Shown here in pieces: positions 51,603-59,685 of a DNA stretch of 64,000 bases (position 1 is its first letter; each line of letters opens with the position of its first letter). The DNA lies in assembly GCA_004554665.1 (NCBI GenBank), contig SFKY01000007.1:1-64000 (forward strand), given 5' to 3'. Below the pieces are notes generated by a model. It was not told the origin of the DNA. It did not search any database and saw only the letters and a list, made by a program, of their open reading frames with translations. Source of the stretch: Bacteroidales bacterium. Its GTDB lineage: Bacteria > Bacteroidota > Bacteroidia > Bacteroidales > Bacteroidaceae. The position numbers and the translations under genes are program-made.

Positions 51603-51625
51603 CTTCATGCTGCGCGCATTGCAAA
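51595..51625 (-). promoter_or_regulatory. Promoter of the GT4-GT2 unit
   Basis: Minus-strand TTTG (51622-51625), a 19-bp spacer and TATCTTTG (51595-51602) match the Bacteroidota consensus. The leader to the ATG at 51567 would be about 20 nt. Confidence 0.78.
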
Positions 51626-51878
51626 ATGAAACGCGCTTTTTTTTTCATTATTCTTGCTTGTTTGCCTATCATATTGTCAGTCCTTTGCCCTTCTTCCTTT
51701 ATATATATAAGGTATAGGTGTTTCACTGCTTACAGGCTCCATGTGAAAATTGTTATATATAGGTTACAAACAGTTGCAAAACAGGGCTGCGATGTTATAT
51801 TTTGTCGCTGTGTTCGCACACAAACTTTTGATTTATGTCAAGAAAAGGGTGCTTTATCGTACAAAAGCGCAAGAATGT

Positions 51879-51909
51879 ATTGTGTATTCAAAAAATCATC
51901 GTACCTTTG
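51879..51909 (+). promoter_or_regulatory. Plus-strand promoter-like element with no gene behind it
   Basis: ATTG (51879-51882, one mismatch to TTTG), a 19-bp spacer, then TACCTTTG (51902-51909). No supported coding sequence follows on the plus strand before the convergent tsf gene, so it may drive a small RNA or be a gene remnant. Confidence 0.4.
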
Positions 51910-52166
51910 CATTGTCAAAAGGTTAATAGATTGTTTAGGTTAGTAGTAATAGATTTAGGTTTTTAGTTATTAGGTTTTTAAGGTAGATTGATAGATTGTT
52001 TAACAGGATGACAATGGAGGCCGTGAGGCTTTCATTCATTTAGAAAAGATTTTTAGTTAAACATATTTACGCAGGTGCTCGTTGAGAGTATCGGCGTATT
52101 TTTTTTGTGTCCTATTTGGTTTTCTTGGATTACAATCGTATAGGATGCCAGTGAAGGGTGAGGATA

Positions 52167-52213
52167 CAAAAAAGCCATAGGGCTGCACCACGACGATGCG
52201 CGCCCTATGGCTT
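52167..52213 (-). terminator. Intrinsic terminator of the rplM-tsf operon
   Basis: Stem AAGCCATAGGGC (52172-52183) pairs with GCCCTATGGCTT (52202-52213). On the minus strand the run TTTTTT (complement of 52168-52173) overlaps and follows the stem. It lies 30 bp after the tsf stop. Confidence 0.85.
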
Positions 52214-52243
52214 ATGTGTATAGGATAATTCCTGTTGGGAAAT

Positions 52244-53242
52244 TTACTCTGCTGCGAGTGTGAAGCGCTTGTAAGCGACAATGTTCAGGTCGCCCTGCTT
52301 CTTCAACCAATCCTTTACAGAAATCTTGCCGTCCTCATCAGCGAACTGGAACTCCTGATCTACGAGACAGTTCTCCTTGAAGAACTTGGCCATACGACCC
52401 TTGGCGATGTTTTGAATCATCTGTTCGGGCAGGTTGGCAGCCTTCTCAGCAGCTACGGTCTTCTTGATTTCGCGAGCCTTGTCAGCCTCTTCCTGTGTGA
52501 GCCAGCCCTTAGCCATGTTAGACTCGATATGATCGTCGCTGTCAACGAGGTTGGGGTTGATGCCGGCCTTCTTGATGGCGTTGATAACAGCCTTCTCTAC
52601 CTGCTCTTCCTTGGTCTTCTCAATAGCAACTTTCAGCTCCTCGTCCTTCACTTTCTGAGGAACAGAAGCCTCGTCGAGAGCTACAGGCTTCATGGCAGCT
52701 ACCTGCATGGCAACCTTGTGAGCTGCGTCCTCGTTGTCGGCATTGAGCTGTACCATTGTAGCCAATGTGTGGCGACCCATGTGGTCATAGACAGAGATGT
52801 TGTCGCCTACGAGATAGTTGTAGCCGTCGAGCTCCATCTTCTCACCAGTGATACCTGAACGGTGCTGAACTGCTGTCTCGGCATTGTCGCCGTTAGCAAG
52901 AACCAACTGCTTAACCTCGTCAAGGCTCTGGCACTTATTGGCGATGGCAGCATCGAGAATCTCCTCTACCAAGGCGATGAAATCCTTGCCGGCAGCCACG
53001 AAGTCGGTCTCGCACTTCACAGCAACCATTGCGGCAAAGCCTTCCACTTTCTTTACCAATACGCAACCATTTGATGTCTCACGGTCAGAACGCTTGGCGG
53101 CGATGGCCAGACCGCGCTCACGGAGCAAATCCTTAGCCTTGTCAAAATCACCGGCAGCCTCGTTCAGAGCATTCTTCACGTCAGCCAATCCGGCACCTGT
53201 CATAGCACGGAGCTTCTTGATATCTTCTATTGTAACAGCCAT
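52244..53242 (-). CDS. tsf: Elongation factor Ts
   Basis: Nucleotide exchange factor for EF-Tu. It begins TIEDIKKLRAMTGAGLADVKNALNEAAGDFDKAKDLLRERG, the conserved UBA-like N-terminal domain that carries TGAG(M/L)xD. The rest follows the dimerisation/core layout. At 332 aa it is the longer Bacteroidota form. Last gene of the rplM-rpsI-rpsB-tsf operon, 39 bp after rpsB. Confidence 0.97.
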   Translation of the reverse strand: MAVTIEDIKKLRAMTGAGLADVKNALNEAAGDFDKAKDLLRERGLAIAAKRSDRETSNGCVLVKKVEGFAAMVAVKCETDFVAAGKDFIALVEEILDAAIANKCQSLDEVKQLVLANGDNAETAVQHRSGITGEKMELDGYNYLVGDNISVYDHMGRHTLATMVQLNADNEDAAHKVAMQVAAMKPVALDEASVPQKVKDEELKVAIEKTKEEQVEKAVINAIKKAGINPNLVDSDDHIESNMAKGWLTQEEADKAREIKKTVAAEKAANLPEQMIQNIAKGRMAKFFKENCLVDQEFQFADEDGKISVKDWLKKQGDLNIVAYKRFTLAAE

Positions 53243-53281
53243 AATAACTATTATACTTCTTTTTAATGATTAATGAATCGA

Positions 53282-54106
53282 TTACTCAGCTACTTCTTCC
53301 TTAGCCTCTACGTTTTCCTCGGCGTTCTCGTCCTTGCGAGCCTTACGGGTGCGCTTGGGTTTAGCCTCAGCTGCTTCCTCAGCCTGCTCTGCAGCAGCCT
53401 TCTCGTCAGCTTTCTCGGCCTTGCGCTCCTCCAGACCCTCGGCGATGGCACCGCAGCAAGCGTTAAGGATTACCTCTACAGAATCCTTGGCGTCATCGTT
53501 GGCAGGAATCATATAGTCGATGTTCTTGGGATCAGAGTTTGTGTCCACGATGGCAAAAACGGGGATACCCAGGCGGTTAGCCTCTTTTACAGCGATATGC
53601 TCCTTCATTACGTCTACGACGAAGAGAGCAGAAGGAAGACGGGTCAGGTCGGCAATTGAGCCCAGGTTCTTCTCCAGTTTTGCACGCTGGCGTGTTACCT
53701 GCAACAATTCGCGCTTAGAGAGGTTGGAGAATGTACCGTCGTTCATCAGTTTGTCGATGTTTGCCATTTTCTTCACAGCCTTGCGGATAGTGGGGAAGTT
53801 GGTGAGCATACCGCCCGGCCAACGCTCGATGACGTAAGGCATGTTTACAGATGTAGCCTTCTCGGCCACGATGTCCTTAGCTTGTTTTTTAGTAGCGACA
53901 AACAATACTTTCTTGCCTGATTTGGCGATACCTTTCAAGGCCTCTGCTGCCTCATCAATCTTGGCTACGGTCTTGTTGAGGTCAATGATATGGATGCCGT
54001 TGCGCTCCATGAAGATATAGGGAGCCATTGCGGGATTCCACTTGCGGCGGAGGTGGCCAAAGTGGCAACCTGCCTGGAGTAACTGGTCAAAATTAGTTCT
54101 TGACAT
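53282..54106 (-). CDS. rpsB: 30S ribosomal protein S2
   Basis: 274 aa. MSRTNFDQLLQAGCHFGHLRRKWNPAMAPYIFMERNGIHIIDL is the S2 start. GGMLTNFPTIRKAVKKM and VDTNSDPKNIDYMIPANDDA are conserved. The last 45 residues are an acidic-then-basic, low-complexity tail rich in Glu, Ala and Lys, common in Bacteroidota S2. It is separated from rpsI by about 188 bp that may hold a leader. Confidence 0.97.
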   Translation of the reverse strand: MSRTNFDQLLQAGCHFGHLRRKWNPAMAPYIFMERNGIHIIDLNKTVAKIDEAAEALKGIAKSGKKVLFVATKKQAKDIVAEKATSVNMPYVIERWPGGMLTNFPTIRKAVKKMANIDKLMNDGTFSNLSKRELLQVTRQRAKLEKNLGSIADLTRLPSALFVVDVMKEHIAVKEANRLGIPVFAIVDTNSDPKNIDYMIPANDDAKDSVEVILNACCGAIAEGLEERKAEKADEKAAAEQAEEAAEAKPKRTRKARKDENAEENVEAKEEVAE

Positions 54107-54294
54107 TTTCTTCTTTTTTTGCTTTAAATTGTTTACTTTCTTTTTTAATTCTATCGCTCAGAATCAACCCGTGGGTAATCGCAGAAGCAAGTCGCACGGA
54201 TTTAGATACTAAACTGGTTGTGTTAAGAACAGAATGATGAAGCATGTGCCATTTGAAATGATGGTACATACTCCCCATCCCGTCTCTCCACGGA
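54107..54294 (-). promoter_or_regulatory. Possible rpsB leader region
   Basis: This 188-bp gap inside the r-protein operon is long compared with the neighbouring gaps (18 and 39 bp). On the minus strand it contains a CCGTG...CACGG pair (54169-54173 with 54195-54199) and a GAGAGACGGGATGGGGAG stretch close to the rpsI stop. It could be a protein-binding leader or carry an internal promoter. I cannot assign it to a known leader class. Confidence 0.3.
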
Positions 54295-54681
54295 TTAACG
54301 CTTGCTGAACTGGAAGCGACGACGTGCCTTTGGACGACCCGGCTTCTTACGCTCAACGGCGCGTGAGTCACGGGTAAGGAAGCCCTGGTCCTTCAGTGCT
54401 TTCTTGTCCTCTGCATTGATTTTAACAAGAGCACGGGCGATGGCGAGACGGAGAGCCTGGCTCTGGCCAGTGAAACCGCCGCCGTCGAGGTTGGCCTTGA
54501 TGTCATACTTCTCTGTAACTTCCAGCAACTGCAGGGGCTGCTTAACCACGTACTGCAGGATGGCAGAAGGGAAGAATTCCTTCAAATCTTTTTTGTTGAT
54601 TGTGATCTTACCGGTTCCCTCTGTGAGGTAAACACGAGCTACTGCGCTCTTGCGGCGACCTATTGCATTAATAAGTTCCAT
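54295..54681 (-). CDS. rpsI: 30S ribosomal protein S9
   Basis: 128 aa. MELINAIGRRKSAVARVYLTEGTGKITINKKDL is the S9 start. GGGFTGQSQALRLAIARAL is the central conserved block, and the C-terminus RRRFQFSKR reaches the P-site tRNA. It is 18 bp after rplM, the universal S9/L13 pairing. Confidence 0.98.
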   Translation of the reverse strand: MELINAIGRRKSAVARVYLTEGTGKITINKKDLKEFFPSAILQYVVKQPLQLLEVTEKYDIKANLDGGGFTGQSQALRLAIARALVKINAEDKKALKDQGFLTRDSRAVERKKPGRPKARRRFQFSKR

Positions 54682-54699
54682 CTTTTCTTAATGTATATA

Positions 54700-55161
54700 T
54701 TATTTATACTGGTTGATATCGATAGTTCTGGGCTTCTGTGCCTCCTGCTTGTGCTCAGTTCCTTCATAAACAAACAGGTTGTCCATCAACGAACGACCCA
54801 GAGGACCTTTGGGGAGCATACCCTTGACAGCGTGGCGAATCATCTTGTCCACACCGTTCTTGCTCTTACGGAGCTCGGCGGGAGAAGTGAAGCGCTGGCC
54901 ACCGGGATAACCAGTATAACGAGTGTAAACCTTATCCGTTTCTTTCTTTCCTGTGAAACGTACCTTGGCGGCGTTGATAATGATTACATTGTCTCCGCAA
55001 TCTACGTGCGGTGTAAAGTTTGGCTTGTACTTACCACGGAGCAATTTGGCGACTTTAGAGCAGAGGCGACCCACAATCTGGTCTGTTGCGTCTATTACGA
55101 CCCACTCCTTGGTTGCTGTTTCGGCGTTCACCGAAATAGTCTTGTAACTTAAAGTGTTCAT
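54700..55161 (-). CDS. rplM: 50S ribosomal protein L13
   Basis: 153 aa. It contains WVVIDATDQIVGRLCSKVAKLLRGKYKPNFTPHVDCGDNVIIINA, then KVYTRYTGYPGGQRF and AVKGMLPKGPLGR, all signature L13 segments. First gene of the operon with rpsI, rpsB and tsf. The 100 bp upstream are very AT-rich; I see only a near-match -7 element (TAAATTTC) there. Confidence 0.98.
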   Translation of the reverse strand: MNTLSYKTISVNAETATKEWVVIDATDQIVGRLCSKVAKLLRGKYKPNFTPHVDCGDNVIIINAAKVRFTGKKETDKVYTRYTGYPGGQRFTSPAELRKSKNGVDKMIRHAVKGMLPKGPLGRSLMDNLFVYEGTEHKQEAQKPRTIDINQYK

Positions 55162-55261
55162 TTTTAAATTTGAAATTTACTACTAAAAAAAATTACACAT
55201 TATTTTTATATTAATCATCCTGTCGATGATTTATATTTTTTGTATTTATGTTTATTTAACA

Positions 55262-56884
55262 TCAGAAGTATCCATGAGTGTCTGCGGAACCATATTTCAA
55301 GGCCAGTTCGATGCGTTTGATGGTGACTTCGCTTGCCGTATCGGCGTTTTCTATGCGTAGTACATTGTCGCCTTGTCTTAAGGCTTTGGCAGGGAGACGA
55401 ACCGCATACTGCTGTTCTCCGTCTTGTAATTTTACACCTTTATTATATATAGAGACATAATCGGGTACCATTTTCATAGCTTTCTTGCCATTGAGCCATA
55501 AGCGGAGAGAGGCGGGCTGGCGTGTGCGATAAAAGAGGATGAGCTCTTTGGGGCGGATGCTGTCCACACGGTCGCCTACAAAGAGCGATACTTCGGCCTG
55601 CTGTTGCGGTTGGACGCAAAGGGGAAGAGGAGTGTTAGGGCGAAGCCCGTATTCGCGCTTTCCGTCTGACAGCCAATAGATTTTGTTGCGTCCCTCCAAT
55701 GTCTCTCGGCTTCCCAACTCGTGCAACATACGCGGATGGGGTACCCTGCAGGTCTGTCCGCCGGGTTCTGTGTGATAGCGCCCGCGGTTGTAGTCGTTGA
55801 AAAAATAGTTGAACAGATACACGCCGTCGGCCCCCTGAGCCAGTGCGTGCATGCAGAATCCGCGCATCATCCCCTCCGACACCGGTTCGTTTTCCTGATA
55901 CGTCACCATGTCGGTGCTGGCATAGAGCGGTACGTGCAGGTCGTTGCCCAAATCTGCCTTCAATTGGCGGATGGGCATATTGGGCTCGATCCGTATATGA
56001 ATGCCCACGCTCAACAGGTCAATCAGATTCTCACGCAGCCATTGCCTGATGTCAAGTCCTTTCTCCATGTTTTCCCCGATAGAGGGAGCCACCCTCACGG
56101 CCAGTTTGATGGGATGTCCTGCTTTTTGTCCCTCCAACTGTATCACCTGTCTTATCTCGCGCATCATCTGTGTCATGTCGTCGGCGTGCTTTGCCCCTTC
56201 GCCCCGGCGGAAATAGCAGAAAAACCGCATGAAGTCCACGAGATACACATCTGTCAGTGCCCCGTAACGTGCTATCTGCTCCTTGATGACCGCCACTTTT
56301 CGGTCTCGCACCTCTTTGTGGGCAAAATCGTAGGCTCCGGCACTATGCCATCCTTGCGAGGGGTCGCCCGTATGCAGCTCAGGATGTGCCGCCCACCATT
56401 CGTTGTAAGCCACAGGACAGTCTATGGCCGTGTCTGTGAAATGCAAATCGTTCATTCTTAGGGTGAGCATGGTTTGCATGCCGCTTTTCCGGGCCCGTGT
56501 GAGCGTGGCCCGTATCAGATCTGTGCCTTCTTTTTCCAGTCTTACGGCATTGTCGTAGCTTTTTTTCAGCGTGCGGTATAGTGCCTCGTTGCCGCCGTGT
56601 GCAATCTGTCCGTCCAGATCGTCACCATAAAGCCGTCCGTATTGCGAACGATAATAGAAGAAGTCGCTCCCCGCGCAGATGGCATAGGTTCCCACCTGGG
56701 TGTCGCGCTGTATGTCCACCAGCGAGTCCAACTGCCACAGTGTGAGGGGCTGCTCGTTCCAGTAGGTGTTGAGCAGCAGTTCCGAACCATCATTGTCAAA
56801 AATCAGCGTGCGTCGCTGGGCCTGTGCGCCCATTGCAAGCAGTGTGCCACATAGGGGGAAGAGCCATTTTGCAAACGTTTTCAT
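55262..56884 (-). CDS. Secreted protein of unknown function, TIM-barrel glycosidase-like
   Basis: 540 aa. The signal peptide is about MKTFAKWLFPLCGTLLAMGAQA. The middle (about 90-400) reads like a TIM barrel related to putative glycosidases: MLTLRMNDLHF, DVYLVDFMRFFCYF, IKLAVRVAPSIGEN, LLSVGIHIRIEPNM, LYASTDMVTY and ALAQGADGVYLFNYFFNDYNRG are strand/loop patterns of such barrels. The end (about 440-540) looks like a beta-sandwich. I cannot place it in a named GH family or pick catalytic acids with confidence. It follows the M1 aminopeptidase gene across repeat copy H. Confidence 0.75.
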   Translation of the reverse strand: MKTFAKWLFPLCGTLLAMGAQAQRRTLIFDNDGSELLLNTYWNEQPLTLWQLDSLVDIQRDTQVGTYAICAGSDFFYYRSQYGRLYGDDLDGQIAHGGNEALYRTLKKSYDNAVRLEKEGTDLIRATLTRARKSGMQTMLTLRMNDLHFTDTAIDCPVAYNEWWAAHPELHTGDPSQGWHSAGAYDFAHKEVRDRKVAVIKEQIARYGALTDVYLVDFMRFFCYFRRGEGAKHADDMTQMMREIRQVIQLEGQKAGHPIKLAVRVAPSIGENMEKGLDIRQWLRENLIDLLSVGIHIRIEPNMPIRQLKADLGNDLHVPLYASTDMVTYQENEPVSEGMMRGFCMHALAQGADGVYLFNYFFNDYNRGRYHTEPGGQTCRVPHPRMLHELGSRETLEGRNKIYWLSDGKREYGLRPNTPLPLCVQPQQQAEVSLFVGDRVDSIRPKELILFYRTRQPASLRLWLNGKKAMKMVPDYVSIYNKGVKLQDGEQQYAVRLPAKALRQGDNVLRIENADTASEVTIKRIELALKYGSADTHGYF

Positions 56885-56933
56885 GGGTATCAATTTGTTT
56901 TTCTTTGGGTGGATGGATGTCATGTCTTGTTTT

Positions 56934-56999
56934 GTAAATGCCACCTTTAGCGTGTGTAAACGTGGCGTTTGCATAAGCTAAATGCCACGTTTGGCACGC
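56934..56999. repeat. Interspersed modular repeat, copy H (overlaps a gene end)
   Basis: Three modules: GTAAATGCCACCTTTAGCG, TGTAAACGTGGCGTTTGCAT and GCTAAATGCCACGTTTGGC. The third lies inside the 3' end of the M1 aminopeptidase gene and supplies its TAG stop (56978-56980) and its last six codons (RAKRGI). Confidence 0.88.
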
Positions 57000-59461
57000 A
57001 GTAGGGGATAGGCACACTCCTTAACCTTGTTCGTCAGCGCCTCGGGATAGCCGGTGCGCCCTTTGATCCAATAGTTGACGATGTCTCCGGCCTCCTCGCT
57101 CACGTGTCCTCCAAGCAGAGCGTGCAGCCAATTGGTCGGGAAGAAGATGTCGCCCGTGCGCTGTATGTCCTGCAAGGCATCGAGGCCGATGCGCAGATAC
57201 TCGTTGCTTTGCGGCTCAAAGGCATAGCTGTTGAGCAAGGCCAGCATCCGTGCTGCCCAGGGCTCCACCCTTCGGTTGGTAGGGTCGAGCAGACTCTCAA
57301 ACAGTTGCCGACGGACATCTGGGTCGGGATTGCAGGCACGCGACACGAAGTCAAACTCCCGCCGCTTGTCCTCGTTGCCTATCCGTTCCCGCTGTATCTG
57401 CAGGATCTCCTGCCATTGGGCCGGACGCATGATGGCCAGATGGTACGCCATCTGGATATAGTCCTGTTCGCCCAACAGAGTGTCGGTGCGCTCCTGCCAT
57501 ACATGGTACACCGAATCGCATATCGTTTCAGAGAGACACGAGGTAGAGAGCAGGCGCATCAGTTGTTTGCGTACCGACGGCAGGGGATGGGTAGTGGCGT
57601 CGTTGTACAGGTAGTATTCAAAAAACCGCTTGCTGTCGCTGTCTATGTCGCGGTACACGCTTCCGATGTAGCTGCACAGGGCTGTGGCCACCTGCTCGTC
57701 CTCCTCATTCATCAAGAAGGTGTTCATCGTGTTGAGCAGTTCGCTGGGTTTCATGCGGTTCATCAGATAGTTTTCGTATAAGTTCATCACGGCAGCGTAT
57801 CGATGGAGCTTGTTGGGCATCACTTGCCATGCGTAGCCCTGTACCGCCAGTGCCGTGGCCGAAGTCTCAAACCGTCCATAGCCACTCCCGTCATAGTTGG
57901 GCAGCACCACGTAGGGCTCCCGGTCTATCGGCACACGCACCTCGGGCACTCGCATGTCCACGTCCACGGTGCGCACCTTGTCGCCCTGGGCCATGTACAG
58001 CCCCATGCACAGCCGTTGGGGCCAGCACAGTCCGCGCCCGTAGGGGTCAGATTGTGTCACGACGAGTTGTCCGTCCTCGTATCTCGTACGGATAATGGGC
58101 AGTCCACGTTGCTTCACCCACACATCCGAGAATCCGTGCAGGTCGCATCCCGGCGCATGGGCTGCCAGTATGTCGATGAGGTTGTCCCACGTGGCGTTGG
58201 CGTAGGCATAGCGGCGCAGATAGTCGGCCAGGCCCTTGCGCAGCGCCTCTTCGCCCATCTGCTCCTCCAACTTGCGCATCATCACGGGCGCCTTGTTGTA
58301 GATGATGTTGCCGTAGAGCAGTCCTGCATCTCTCAGATTGTCAAGCGGTTGCTGTATGGGGTGGGTTCCTTCGGTGCGGTCGGTGGCCAAGGCGCTGCTT
58401 TGGTAAGCCTTGAGGAAGTTCACGTCGTGGTCGATATCTGGAAAACGTTCCCTGCACACTTTGTCGGCCATGAAGTTGGCAAAGACCTCTTTCGTCCACA
58501 CGTCGTCAAACCACCGCATCGTCACCAAGTCGCCAAACCAGAGGTGTGCTGTCTCGTGGGCGATGAGGGAGGTGCGTGTGATACGGTCTTGCTGCGTGGG
58601 ATTTTCGTCCAAGAAGATACGGCTGTCATTGTATTGGATGGCGCCGGGATGCTCCATGCCGCCAAATTGGTAGCCCGGCAGCACCACAAAACCATATTCG
58701 CCCCACGGGAAGTCGATGCCCGTGTACCGTTCCATCCATGCGATGGCCTGTGCCGCCTCGTCCATGATGTCATGGGCCTGCGCGGTCTTCTTGGGGTCGG
58801 TCTCCCGATAGAGCATGCGCAGTTTGCGTCCGTTCCGCAATGCTGTTGCCTCGCTGAATCGGCCTGCCGTAAACGAGAAGAGGTAAGTGGGAATGGGGTG
58901 GGAGGCATCACTGTGCAGGGAGGTCCATCCTTCGGGCATGCGTAGGTTGACCGTGAAGCGTGCTTTCAGGTCGGGCTGGTCAAAACAGGGAAAGACGGTG
59001 TGTGCCAAAGCCGGCACGAAGAGCGTATAGAGGTAGTCGTCGTGCCGGTTGAGAGCCTTGTCGTCTGCCGTGAAGCCTATTCGCACGCTGTTGGCACCCT
59101 CTCTCAGCAGCGCGGCCGCGATACGGATATGTCCCTGTGTCCATTCGGTATCAGTGTCCACGCCGTTCACGGTACAGGTCTTGTCTACGTTGCGGCCTTC
59201 GAAATCGAGTGTCACGTCATCCTTGCCTTTGCGCTCAAAACTTATCTCCACCGTACCGCAGACGGGAGCAGTGCGCTCGTTGGGGAGAGTCACATCCAAC
59301 TGGTAACGGAGGTTGCCCAACTGGTTGGCGCGCAGCTTGGCCAAAGCGAGGGGTACACCCTCGTCCCAAGCCCATGAGGGTAGTGTGCAGAGTGTGAGTG
59401 CGGCCATCGTCAGGATACGGATGATAGCTCGGGGGGTATCTGATGGTTTCTTCTGTTTCAT
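56978..59461 (-). CDS. M1-family zinc aminopeptidase
   Basis: 827 aa exported enzyme. The signal peptide is about residues 1-31 (ending PSWAW). The substrate-binding motif is GGMEHPG at 267-273 (variant of GAMEN). The zinc site is HETAH at 302-306 with the third ligand Glu325 in WTKEVFANF. A helical C-terminal domain follows. It should release N-terminal amino acids from peptides in the periplasm. The natural stop was probably elsewhere: the present stop and last six residues come from repeat copy H. Confidence 0.92.
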   Translation of the reverse strand: MKQKKPSDTPRAIIRILTMAALTLCTLPSWAWDEGVPLALAKLRANQLGNLRYQLDVTLPNERTAPVCGTVEISFERKGKDDVTLDFEGRNVDKTCTVNGVDTDTEWTQGHIRIAAALLREGANSVRIGFTADDKALNRHDDYLYTLFVPALAHTVFPCFDQPDLKARFTVNLRMPEGWTSLHSDASHPIPTYLFSFTAGRFSEATALRNGRKLRMLYRETDPKKTAQAHDIMDEAAQAIAWMERYTGIDFPWGEYGFVVLPGYQFGGMEHPGAIQYNDSRIFLDENPTQQDRITRTSLIAHETAHLWFGDLVTMRWFDDVWTKEVFANFMADKVCRERFPDIDHDVNFLKAYQSSALATDRTEGTHPIQQPLDNLRDAGLLYGNIIYNKAPVMMRKLEEQMGEEALRKGLADYLRRYAYANATWDNLIDILAAHAPGCDLHGFSDVWVKQRGLPIIRTRYEDGQLVVTQSDPYGRGLCWPQRLCMGLYMAQGDKVRTVDVDMRVPEVRVPIDREPYVVLPNYDGSGYGRFETSATALAVQGYAWQVMPNKLHRYAAVMNLYENYLMNRMKPSELLNTMNTFLMNEEDEQVATALCSYIGSVYRDIDSDSKRFFEYYLYNDATTHPLPSVRKQLMRLLSTSCLSETICDSVYHVWQERTDTLLGEQDYIQMAYHLAIMRPAQWQEILQIQRERIGNEDKRREFDFVSRACNPDPDVRRQLFESLLDPTNRRVEPWAARMLALLNSYAFEPQSNEYLRIGLDALQDIQRTGDIFFPTNWLHALLGGHVSEEAGDIVNYWIKGRTGYPEALTNKVKECAYPLLRAKRGI

Positions 59462-59487
59462 CTGTCACGATTCTTTTAGTCCTTTTG

Positions 59488-59518
59488 CAAAGTTAGTGCA
59501 AGCCGAAGACAAAACAAA
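59488..59518 (-). promoter_or_regulatory. Promoter of the M1 aminopeptidase gene
   Basis: Minus-strand TTTG (59515-59518), a 19-bp spacer and TAACTTTG (59488-59495): full consensus match, 27 bp before the ATG. Confidence 0.8.
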
Positions 59519-59643
59519 GGGAAACAGGAAGTTTTTTTTCGGCACGTCTCCGTCCTGCGATAAATAAGCGTAAAGAATTGGTTAAATTACTGTAAAACGA
59601 TTTACAAAACCGCCCAAACCTCCGTCATATCAATAAGTTTTCA

Positions 59644-59651
59644 TAACTTTG
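59644..59651 (+). promoter_or_regulatory. Promoter -7 element for the OmpA lipoprotein
   Basis: TAACTTTG matches the consensus, 34 bp before the ATG at 59686. No TTTG is found at -33. Confidence 0.5.
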
Positions 59652-59685
59652 CATCAGAATAACAATAAAATAGGTAAACACGATT

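Larger units (their letters stand above)
51568..52243. other. Long AT-rich intergenic region with promoters and no supported gene
   Basis: This 676-bp gap between divergent transcription units is unusually AT-rich. It contains the GT4 promoter, a palindrome (51583-51602), a plus-strand promoter-like TACCTTTG (51902-51909), and the tsf terminator. An 11-codon frame starts at 52008 (MTMEAVRLSFI). The open frames here (51467-51943 plus, 52057-52281 minus) show no family features. No tRNA fold was seen. Confidence 0.6.

Noticed and set aside
51467..51943. 158-codon plus-strand frame rich in Cys and aromatic residues
   Set aside because: It starts inside the GT4 gene, runs through AT-rich intergenic DNA and the palindrome, and shows no family feature.
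52057..52281. 74-codon minus-strand frame after tsf
   Set aside because: It overlaps the tsf end and crosses the tsf terminator; composition is not protein-like.
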